Origin: Sneathiella sp.
GTDB lineage: Bacteria; Pseudomonadota; Alphaproteobacteria; Sneathiellales; Sneathiellaceae
Direction of reading: 5' to 3'
NCBI GenBank assembly: GCA_002732675.1
Contig: NVRR01000046.1
Span: 1 to 14,969, forward strand
Length of the DNA: 14,969 nucleotides
Notes under the pieces: model-generated
What the model saw: the letters and a program-made list of their open reading frames with translations, nothing else
Database searches by the model: none
What the model was told of the DNA's origin: nothing
Part shown: in pieces, positions 1-6,251 of the stretch
Layout of the letters: each line of letters starts with the position of its first letter
How positions within the stretch are numbered: the first letter of the stretch is position 1
Position numbers and translations under genes: made by a program

Positions 1-23
1 GATAAGTATCTCAAATTATTGGT

Positions 24-51
24 TGTAGCCTTCCCTAAAAACAGGACAGTT
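24..51 (+). repeat. Probable left terminal inverted repeat of the IS
   Basis: The stretch starts TGTAGCC and ends near GGACAGTT, which resembles IS3-family left ends (terminal TG, an internal C-rich then GGACA pattern). It lies about 40 bases upstream of the orfA start, a normal distance. Its partner is absent because the element is truncated, so the exact ends are inferred from family style only. Confidence 0.5.
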
Positions 52-91
52 GTTAATTCGAATTTACTAACTTTAAATTCAAACTGTCACA

Positions 92-358
92 ATGAAAAGC
101 AGCAAATTTAGCGAGAGTCAAATCATACGAGCTCTCAAGGAAAATGAACAAGGCAGATCCGTAGGTGATCTATCGAGAGAATTAGGAATAGATAAGAGTA
201 CGTTCTACTACTGGCGAAAGAAGTATGGTGGTATGGAACAGCAGCAACTAAAGCGCTTAAAAGAGCTTGAAGAAGAAAACAATAGGCTCAAGCAGATGTA
301 TGCTGATGTGAGTCTGGATGTAAAAATGCTAAAAGACGTACTGTCAAAAAAGTTCTAA
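92..358 (+). CDS. IS3-family transposase OrfA (helix-turn-helix protein)
   Basis: This 88-residue protein is the DNA-binding subunit of an IS3-type transposase. Residues 5-45 fit the HTH_Tnp_1 fold (SESQIIRALKENEQGRSV, then LSRELGID and STFYYWRKKYGG). The rest is a leucine-zipper-like coiled coil rich in L, E and K (about 50-85), used for multimerisation in this family. The length is normal and the frame looks intact. It ends in a run of A followed by a stop, which forms the frameshift site used to make the OrfAB fusion. No strong Shine-Dalgarno sequence precedes the ATG. Composition matches orfB and differs from the rest of the window. Confidence 0.9.
   Translation: MKSSKFSESQIIRALKENEQGRSVGDLSRELGIDKSTFYYWRKKYGGMEQQQLKRLKELEEENNRLKQMYADVSLDVKMLKDVLSKKF
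346..352 (+). promoter_or_regulatory. Programmed -1 frameshift heptamer A_AAA_AAG
   Basis: In the orfA frame the codons before the stop read TCA AAA AAG TTC TAA, which gives the heptamer A AAA AAG in the phase needed for tandem slippage. A -1 slip enters an open frame (open from 307) that continues without a stop into orfB, adding VLKPSDKRVRAKHLIKAYV before the orfB core. This is the standard IS3-family way of making the active OrfAB transposase. Here the fused product would still be truncated. Confidence 0.8.
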
Positions 359-1026
359 AGCCTTCCGACAAAAGAGTTCGAGCAAAGCATCTCATCAAAG
401 CATATGTAATTCCTATTATCCGCGCCTGCAAAGTTGTAGGTCTTAGTAGATCGATGTGGTATTACCAGAGTAAAAAAGATGATAGTGAAGTTATCGATAA
501 GTTAACCGAGCTTGCTGAGTCGTACCCTACAAGAGGTTTTGATGAGTATTATCATAAAATCCGTCGTGAAGGCTTAAAATGGAATAGAAAACGAGTGTTA
601 CGTGTGTATCGTGAGATGAAACTCAGTTTAAGGCGTAAGCACAAAAAGCGTTTGATTAAACGTGTAAAGCAACCTTTAGAAGTACCTTCAAAACTCAATG
701 AGTGTTGGAGTATGGATTTTATGAGTGATGCCCTTACCGATGGTAGAAAGGTGCGTGTATTTAATGTTATTGACGATTGCAACCGTGAAGCACTAGCTAT
801 AAATGCAGGTCTTTCATATCCAGCAAGAGCTGTTGTCGAAACACTGGAGTGCCTAAAAGAGGAAATAGGAATACCTAAATATGTGAGATGTGATAATGGT
901 CCAGAATTTATCTCTAAGACTTTTGTGAACTGGTGTAAAAAGAATTTTATAGAAATTAAGTATACACAACCTGGAATTTGGGCTGAATTTGCGGTTTTTG
1001 GCCCCGCAGAGAGCCCCGACTTTTAG
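352..1026 (+). pseudogene. IS3-family transposase OrfB, truncated DDE integrase
   Basis: The frame entered by -1 slippage encodes an OrfB with an HTH_21-type region (around YPTRGFDEYYHKIRREG) and the start of the rve integrase core. An internal ATG at 454 gives 190 residues. Counted from that ATG, the first catalytic Asp is D88 (CWSMDFMSD) and the second is D147 (RCDNGPEF). Family members continue after YTQPG with a stretch carrying the third catalytic residue, Glu, within an IERFN-like motif. Here residues after 174 are unrelated (IWAEFAVFGPAESPDF), encoded by GC-rich flank, and end at a chance stop. The protein therefore lacks the catalytic Glu and the C-terminus. Usual OrfB length is near 270-290 residues. 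Confidence 0.85.
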
Positions 1027-1044
1027 ATAAAATCGGTACGGTTT

Positions 1045-1096
1045 TGCATAAAATTAGCCGGGCCTGACCATGCGTCACGCGAGGCCTCAGCCCGGC
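1045..1096 (-). terminator. Probable intrinsic terminator of the export operon
   Basis: On the minus strand GCCGGGC plus TGA (1096-1087) can pair with TCA, a bulged G, and GCCCGGC (1067-1057). A T-rich stretch, TAATTTTATG, follows at once. It lies about 80 bases after the stop of the Wza-like gene and ends the run of minus-strand genes. The stem is GC-rich with one bulge and the loop is large (19 bases, with a small internal GCG/CGC pairing), so strength is uncertain. The rest of 976-1177 shows no gene. Confidence 0.45.
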
Positions 1097-1177
1097 CCGC
1101 AGGGGCGCCGCACAGCCAAAGGCCATGCCGCACCACCACAATAAGGCACAGAATCAAAGGCGTATCCGCGCCGTCAG

Positions 1178-2536
1178 CTAGCCGCCAACAGCCGCCGTGA
1201 TCAGTGGTGGGAATAGTTGCTGCAAAGCCCGGTTCCACCGCGTGATCGGCTGTTCTTCGATAAAGATGATGTCGTCAGGGCGCATTTCCATCTGCGTGGC
1301 CAAGGTAAGGTTGACGGCATTTGAGGCGTCCAAATGCCAAGCGGTGACGGCACCAAAACCCTCTACCCCTACCCCGGCGCGCAAGACATAAATCTGCGCT
1401 GGATTGCCGGTTTCGGTGCTAAACCCGCCGCTGCCATAGAGCACATCGGCAAGGCTGGCTTGGCGGCCATAAGGCAGCGCAAACCGGCTTTGCTCATTCA
1501 CCTCACCGGCGAGATAGACATAGTCACGTTCCTCAGCACCGAGATCGGTGCGCGCCTGAAACAGGCCGCGCGCCTCGTCTAACGTGGCGCGGCGCAGCGC
1601 CACCTCGTTTTGCAACTCAAGCAGCGCTTGCGTCCTGTCAGCCCGGCGCAGAACGGTCAGGTTCACCTGTTGCTCATAATAGTTGAGCGCCCGGTCAAGA
1701 TCATAGCCGGTATCGACAAACACACTGTCACCCGCGACCATGGTCAGCGCCCGCAGCTCACCCAGCCGGTTATAGTCGCGCAAAGGTATCTGATAGAGTG
1801 TGCCGTCGCGGTAGATACGGATTGAGCCAAATTGTGGATCGCCCACGCGGACACCGCCCGCAAGGGTCAGCGCTTCGGCCAGTGTCGGCGGGCTGAGCGT
1901 GATCGGGATAACCGAGGCCGAACCAACGGCGCCGCCCACATTGATACGCGCCGAATTAAACCCCGCAATTTCAAGAGCAAAGGCCGGGTCTAGCCCACTT
2001 TCGACAAAGCGACGAAACAGCGAGGCTTCGGCCTCTTCAATGGTCATATTCGCCAGCGGAATAGAGCCGATTTCAGGGATGGTTACCGCGCCATCATCAC
2101 GCACAGTGTAGTTCTGGCGGTTGTTTTCAGATGCCGCACCGCCGGTCCATGCATCTGGGCTGACAGTGGCCACCCGCGTCGCCAGCCGCACAACATCGCC
2201 AATGCCAATACGGTACGGCCCACCAGCGCCATTAGGCGGCGGCCGCAGCTCTAGCCTGCCAACCTGCACATCTGGCACTTGCGGCGCCGGTGGCAACGTA
2301 CTGGTGCCGCGCAGATTGCCGCCGCCCGTGACCTGACTAAAGTAGCCCGGCAAATTGCGCGGTGTATAGGCTTGGCGGTTGGCCAGAATAATGTTCTCAC
2401 GGGTGATCGGCATAACGCGCACGTCAAGCCCCTGAGCCTGTTGGCTAACGGTGGGGCTGAAGTATGTCAGCCCGCAGCCCGCAAGACCAAGTGCGGTGCT
2501 AACAAGCCCCGCCCGGATCGCTGATATCCTGCGCAT
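1178..2536 (-). CDS. Wza-like polysaccharide export lipoprotein
   Basis: This 452-residue outer-membrane auxiliary (OPX) protein should form the exit channel for the polymer. A lipoprotein signal is clear: basic MRR start, hydrophobic stretch, lipobox LAGC with Cys21. The polysaccharide export domain starts near residue 107 (PYRIGIGDVVRL) and continues through YTVRDDGAVTIPEIG (143-157). SLBB-type segments follow around 198-248 and 338-386 (VYLAGEVNEQSRFALPYGRQ). Between them, about 280-330, is a helical, charged and Gln-rich stretch that could be a coiled coil. The end (ITRWNRALQQLF) resembles the amphipathic C-terminal helix that crosses the outer membrane in Wza. The start has a good ribosome site (GAGG, 7 bases before ATG). 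It is the last gene of the block, after the YjbF-like gene. Confidence 0.88.
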   Translation of the reverse strand: MRRISAIRAGLVSTALGLAGCGLTYFSPTVSQQAQGLDVRVMPITRENIILANRQAYTPRNLPGYFSQVTGGGNLRGTSTLPPAPQVPDVQVGRLELRPPPNGAGGPYRIGIGDVVRLATRVATVSPDAWTGGAASENNRQNYTVRDDGAVTIPEIGSIPLANMTIEEAEASLFRRFVESGLDPAFALEIAGFNSARINVGGAVGSASVIPITLSPPTLAEALTLAGGVRVGDPQFGSIRIYRDGTLYQIPLRDYNRLGELRALTMVAGDSVFVDTGYDLDRALNYYEQQVNLTVLRRADRTQALLELQNEVALRRATLDEARGLFQARTDLGAEERDYVYLAGEVNEQSRFALPYGRQASLADVLYGSGGFSTETGNPAQIYVLRAGVGVEGFGAVTAWHLDASNAVNLTLATQMEMRPDDIIFIEEQPITRWNRALQQLFPPLITAAVGG

Positions 2537-2552
2537 GGTTAATCCTCTGCTC

Positions 2553-2567
2553 TCAGGCCAAGCCTGA
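2553..2567 (-). other. Short hairpin in the leader of the Wza-like gene
   Basis: TCAGGC and GCCTGA form a perfect 6-base-pair stem with a 3-base loop, just upstream of the ribosome site (GCAGAGGA) of the export lipoprotein gene. A second imperfect stem (CGCAA/TTGCG around GGGC/GCCC) follows the stop of the preceding gene. Neither has a T-run, so they are not intrinsic terminators. They may influence mRNA stability or translation in the 76-base gap. Confidence 0.35.
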
Positions 2568-2612
2568 TCTGTTCTGCCTCACGCAATGGGCACTTTGCGG
2601 CCCTTTTGCGTT

Positions 2613-3245
2613 TTATAGTTTTTCGGTCGTCAAGTAGCCAATTTCAGGGCCGACCCATTGGCGCGCGCGCCACATTGCCCCTTCATGACCAAGCCAATAG
2701 GTGTTTTCAATCATAACGTCGCTTGAGTGGCACGTTTCCGTATAGCGGTGTGTCTGCCGCTGCCGCTCAAAACTGACAAAGCTCTCAGCCACGGGGGCTG
2801 ATAATGAGCATATGAATGATCGAAATACCGTTTGGCCATTACCGCCAAGGTAAGAGTGAATACGGGGGTAATCTGCGCCACCCCCGCCGTTTAGAGCGGC
2901 CAATGTGCCTGACACATCAGCCGAAATCAGATCGTAGCCCAAGGCCCGCGTGGCCACCAAGACACCATTGTTGAGCGAAAGCGTGACCCCGTCAGCGGTG
3001 GTCCAAACCTCAACCGCGCCATTATGCGCCACCTGCGCCAGCGTCGCTGACAGGCCCAGCTCGGGCAATTCGGCCAGCAACAGCAAGCGGCCTGCCCCGT
3101 CAATTTGCGCGCGGGTTAGGCTGGCGCGGGCGTTGTTTGCAGGCACATCGCGGCCAAACAGCGTGTCTGTCAGTTGGCTCAGCCCGCCGCTACAGCCGGT
3201 GAGCAACAAAGTTGCTGCCGTCAATATGCCAACAAAGCGGGTCAT
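2613..3245 (-). CDS. YjbF/GfcB-family capsule lipoprotein
   Basis: This 210-residue protein has a lipoprotein signal with lipobox LLTGC (Cys18). The body is beta-rich, and the C-terminal part carries marks typical of YjbF/GfcB proteins as I recall them: two spaced cysteines (C146, C172) and the ending YWLGHEGAMWRARQWVGPEIG (given here as a landmark at 183-203; key residues Y183, W184, W192, Q196, W197, G199, P200, G203). Such lipoproteins accompany YjbH in exopolysaccharide or group 4-type capsule operons; the biochemical role is not established. The ATG overlaps the stop of the YjbH-like gene by four bases (ATGA), so translation is probably coupled. The Wza-like gene follows after 76 bases. 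Confidence 0.8.
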   Translation of the reverse strand: MTRFVGILTAATLLLTGCSGGLSQLTDTLFGRDVPANNARASLTRAQIDGAGRLLLLAELPELGLSATLAQVAHNGAVEVWTTADGVTLSLNNGVLVATRALGYDLISADVSGTLAALNGGGGADYPRIHSYLGGNGQTVFRSFICSLSAPVAESFVSFERQRQTHRYTETCHSSDVMIENTYWLGHEGAMWRARQWVGPEIGYLTTEKL

Positions 3246-5383
3246 TGCCAGAACCTGCCCCAGCTATCGAACAAAGCCGGTTCTTGTGACTGGCGCACAG
3301 TTTCATAAAGCCGCCCGTCAACATTAAGCCGCGCGCCGCCGTCGCGCCACACTGGGCGCAGGGTAATGTTTGAGCTGGTCTGCGTCGGCTGGCCGTTGAT
3401 CCAGCTGACAGGCACCGTCACCCGGATACCTTTGTCAAACGCGCCCTCGCCAAAATCATCAAATGGTACATCGGTAAGTGTTGCAAAAGCGCCCAGCCGC
3501 CAGCCGCTTTCAAACTCGCGGTCGAGCGACAAGGTGCCGCCCCAATCGCCCGCCAAGTAGCGGCCAACATCGAGCTGGCCGTGATAGCCGCGCCCCATAT
3601 CCCAATAGCCCGAGATATGGCCGTTAACGATGTTATAGTCTTGCAGACCAAACAGCTGGTCAAAGTCACGCTGGTGGGCATAGTTCAGCTCTGCGCCAAC
3701 AGCGAACCGGCTGTCATTTGGTTTCCATAATAGCTCAGCCGAAGCGCCTGCAAACATTGGTTCAAGATAGCCAACTGTTACCCGGCCAAAGAGCTCTTGT
3801 CCGGGGCGGAAGTAATACGCCGCCGTGAGGCGCGGAATGGTCGTACCGCCGCCGCCATCATAAAGGTTCGAGTCGCTGCGCACATGCGGCAGGATCGAGT
3901 CTGAGACGCGGGTTGATTGGTCAAGCGTGCCAACAATCCGCTGGCGGATAGCGCCCGAGATGTTCAGCCCCGGCCGGGGGCGATAATCGGCGTAAATATC
4001 AACGCCAAGGTCAGCGCGCAGTGGCTGGTCGGGGTCAAAGAAGCTCGGCGCAATATAGGGGGCAATGCCGTAATGCAGCTGCGGATATAGCCCCGGCAGT
4101 GGCTCGGCCATGCCCGTCACACCGCTAATCTGAGCGCGGGCATAGCTGGCCCATGCGCCATCTACATCGTTCTCCAGACTTTCAAGATCGCGACGGCTAA
4201 GCACCACCGATGTAATAGCCACGCCTTGCGACATAACAATGATCTCAAATTCTTCGATATTTTCAGGCAAAGTTCGCGTCAATATCCGCGCCGCCCGGCC
4301 CACCGCCTGCGCCGTTGCCGGATAGGATGTGTTTTCAATCTCAACCCGTGCGCGCGCCCCGCCCATGCGTAGCCCGTGCAAAGCAATGCCCTGGCCTTCC
4401 ATCGCCGCCTCAGTATTCGACCGCACAGCGCCGATACTGCGCCCGCCAACAAAGTCTGCGGCCCGGCGCACCGGCAGCGGCGACACACGCAGCCCCGGCC
4501 CCATCGGCGGAATATCGGGGTTGAGCGCATATGTCAGCTGAAAGCCCAGCTCTGAGCCATAAAGGTAGTTGGCACTGACAGTCAGCCTGTCGGTCGCCGC
4601 ATAAGACGCGCCAATATTAAACGGGGCGTTTACGTCAAAGGCCGAACCATCTTCATGCGGATAAGCATCTGATGAATATTCGGCGACAAAACGCAGCCGC
4701 TCAGTGGCCTGCCATTCGATCCCGCCGAACAAAGCCGCATCGCCGTGAAACAGATTGCTTGTGTCGATTTGCCCGCCGGTCGCGGTTTGCGAGCGTGCGC
4801 CGCGCGTGTCCCAGCCGTCGCCCAAGAAACTCAGCGGATTATCAAAGCCGTTTACCGTGCCCAGCCGCCCCCAACCAAGACCAAGGGTTACCTGAATACC
4901 GCGACCAACAGACTTGGTTGCCGCGACATATTCAGAGCTAAAGAAGCTGGTGCCGAGAAAGTCGTTCACCCCAACCGAGATCGCCGGCACGTATGTGCCC
5001 TCTTCAACCAACAGGTATTTGAGCGAGAAGCTGCGATCAAATACATAGTCGTAAAGTGTGTCGCCGCCATCGGGGCGAATGTCATGCAGCAGCGAATAGC
5101 GAAAACTGCCCGACAAGCGCGGCGTCATCTGAAAGGTCAGCGTGTCGCGCGTGGTGTTCTGAAAATGACTGTAGGTCAGGGCGACTTCGCCGTCAGGGGC
5201 CGAGCGGCCGCTGGGCATGTCGATCAGCCCCGGAACGCCGTAAGTATTATATGATACCGGTGCCCGCAATCCGGTGCTTTCCGCCGTCACATTTTGGGCC
5301 TGTGCTTGAAAAGCTACAAAACCTGGCGCAATCAGCGCAACGCAAAGTCCGACGAGGCCGGTATTTCGAAACAAACGTGCCAT
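3242..5383 (-). CDS. YjbH-family outer-membrane polysaccharide protein
   Basis: This 713-residue protein begins with a Sec signal peptide (hydrophobic 8-25, probable cut after AQA near 29). The mature N-terminus reads VSYNTYGVPGLIDMPSGRSA, the hallmark opening of YjbH/GfcD-type proteins. The rest alternates aromatic and polar residues in many predicted beta-strands, as in an outer-membrane barrel (for example the strands around FRYSLL, ANYLYGSELGFQLTYAL, LWKPNDSRFAVGAELNYAH). A middle domain (about 340-400) looks soluble. YjbH proteins are linked to exopolysaccharide secretion; the mechanism is unproven. Length is normal. The start lacks a strong Shine-Dalgarno, but the signal peptide fits this ATG. 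It overlaps the next gene by ATGA. Confidence 0.85.
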   Translation of the reverse strand: MARLFRNTGLVGLCVALIAPGFVAFQAQAQNVTAESTGLRAPVSYNTYGVPGLIDMPSGRSAPDGEVALTYSHFQNTTRDTLTFQMTPRLSGSFRYSLLHDIRPDGGDTLYDYVFDRSFSLKYLLVEEGTYVPAISVGVNDFLGTSFFSSEYVAATKSVGRGIQVTLGLGWGRLGTVNGFDNPLSFLGDGWDTRGARSQTATGGQIDTSNLFHGDAALFGGIEWQATERLRFVAEYSSDAYPHEDGSAFDVNAPFNIGASYAATDRLTVSANYLYGSELGFQLTYALNPDIPPMGPGLRVSPLPVRRAADFVGGRSIGAVRSNTEAAMEGQGIALHGLRMGGARARVEIENTSYPATAQAVGRAARILTRTLPENIEEFEIIVMSQGVAITSVVLSRRDLESLENDVDGAWASYARAQISGVTGMAEPLPGLYPQLHYGIAPYIAPSFFDPDQPLRADLGVDIYADYRPRPGLNISGAIRQRIVGTLDQSTRVSDSILPHVRSDSNLYDGGGGTTIPRLTAAYYFRPGQELFGRVTVGYLEPMFAGASAELLWKPNDSRFAVGAELNYAHQRDFDQLFGLQDYNIVNGHISGYWDMGRGYHGQLDVGRYLAGDWGGTLSLDREFESGWRLGAFATLTDVPFDDFGEGAFDKGIRVTVPVSWINGQPTQTSSNITLRPVWRDGGARLNVDGRLYETVRQSQEPALFDSWGRFWQ

Positions 5384-5410
5384 CGCATTGGTATTACGCC
5401 GAAATTTCCG

Positions 5411-5439
5411 ACAATACAGGGCTATAATTTATTTTTCAA
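5411..5439 (-). promoter_or_regulatory. Candidate sigma-70-type promoter for the export block
   Basis: On the minus strand TTGAAA (5439-5434) and TATTGT (5416-5411) are separated by exactly 17 bases in an AT-rich patch. This would start transcription about 20 bases before the YjbH-like ATG. The -35 box abuts the stop codon of the phosphatase gene (5442-5440). It suggests that yjbH-yjbF-wza can be transcribed independently of the upstream genes. Confidence 0.4.
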
Positions 5440-6192
5440 TCAGGACGTGCAAAAGCGCAACGCGGCATCATCAATCAGTGCTGCGCTCAGCCTGCCCGTG
5501 GCAAATGCACCAGTATCAACACCAATCCGGCCGTCAATTGCACTAGCCTCAGGCTGGATAACATGACCATGCACAACCCATAGCCCGTCGCCCCGCGCTC
5601 TTGTGGTAAACTTGGGATGGCCCCATATCAGTGACCTCTGCGCCTGCTGATACATTGCCAGATCAGGATCAGCACCGGCATGAGTGATGCAGATATTTCC
5701 GCTTTTCCATTGATATGGCAAATCTCGCATCCAAGCGATCAGCGGCGCCCCCATCGCCGCCGCCAACGCATCGCGCGCGGCAAGCAGCTTGTCTGGGCTG
5801 GCAATGTCAGAAATATTTCCTATCCCGTAGCTGCTCAGCGTTTGCAGCCCGCCATTGCGCAGCCAGCGGCGACCGCGGTCTTCTGGCTGGTCCAAAAACT
5901 CAAGACACATGACTTCGTGATTTCCCATCAGGCAAATGAAGTCGGGTTGTTCAAACAGCAAAGCCAGAACCCCGGCGCTGTCTTCGCCCCGGTCAACATA
6001 ATCGCCGACAAATACAATCTGATGCTCAGGCGCTTCGCTTTTTAGGGTGTCAAGCAGCGCCACAAGCTCAGTGGTGCAGCCATGAACATCGCCAATCACA
6101 GCCAGCTTTTCACCCGGGCGTAACTCTGCTGTAAATTTAGGCGGTAAAAAGCGCCGTATCACCGGCGCAATAAGATCTGTCAGCCGTGTCAT
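5440..6192 (-). CDS. PPP-family metallophosphatase (serine/threonine phosphatase-like)
   Basis: This 250-residue protein has the metal-binding motifs of the phosphoprotein phosphatase family in order: GDVHG (34-38), GDYVDRG (63-69), GNHE (90-93), THAG with H171, and VHGH (207-210). It is compact and of the bacterial type related to ApaH/PrpA/PphA, with no signal peptide, so it is cytoplasmic. Substrates could be phosphoproteins or a phosphorylated small molecule; sequence alone does not say. It sits between the fibre-like gene and the export block. One possibility is control of polysaccharide synthesis, since such systems often use protein phosphorylation, but no kinase is visible here. An AAGG motif lies 8 bases before the ATG. 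Confidence 0.88.
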   Translation of the reverse strand: MTRLTDLIAPVIRRFLPPKFTAELRPGEKLAVIGDVHGCTTELVALLDTLKSEAPEHQIVFVGDYVDRGEDSAGVLALLFEQPDFICLMGNHEVMCLEFLDQPEDRGRRWLRNGGLQTLSSYGIGNISDIASPDKLLAARDALAAAMGAPLIAWMRDLPYQWKSGNICITHAGADPDLAMYQQAQRSLIWGHPKFTTRARGDGLWVVHGHVIQPEASAIDGRIGVDTGAFATGRLSAALIDDAALRFCTS

Positions 6193-6211
6193 CGGGCAAG
6201 CCTTCGGTCAT

Positions 6212-6244
6212 TCCGGCCGCATAATCGCTTATCATGCGGCCGGA
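6212..6244 (-). other. Perfect 11-bp inverted repeat after the beta-helix gene
   Basis: TCCGGCCGCAT and ATGCGGCCGGA pair perfectly over 11 bases around an 11-base loop. The repeat starts 8 bases beyond the stop codon of the beta-helix gene and lies about 20 bases before the phosphatase start. No T-run follows on either strand, so it is not a classical intrinsic terminator. It could cause Rho-assisted termination, protect the 3' end of the spike-gene mRNA, or bind a dimeric protein. Confidence 0.55.
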
Positions 6245-6251
6245 TACCAGA

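Larger units (their letters stand above)
24..975 (+). mobile_element. Truncated IS3-family insertion sequence (left part only)
   Basis: The segment holds a left end, orfA, a frameshift window and most of orfB in the order typical of IS3-family elements. It is AT-rich and lysine-rich, unlike the GC-rich minus-strand genes that follow. The left end begins with TG near position 24, as IS3-family ends do. The right part is missing: transposase similarity stops after the YTQPG motif at about 975, and no right inverted repeat (reverse complement of 24-51) appears downstream. The copy is therefore not autonomous. Whether this is a real deletion or an assembly junction cannot be decided from the sequence alone. 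The first 23 bases are AT-rich flank with no recognisable feature. Confidence 0.85.

Noticed and set aside
976..1020. Possible second terminator from the two GCCCC blocks near 1000-1018
   Set aside because: The blocks are direct repeats (GCCCCGCAGAGAGCCCC), not inverted, so they do not form a stem.
1197..2524. Several plus-strand open frames opposite the Wza-like gene
   Set aside because: They have no family motifs and no ribosome sites, and they mirror a clearly coding minus-strand gene in GC-rich DNA. The same applies to the plus-strand frames throughout 1200-14917.
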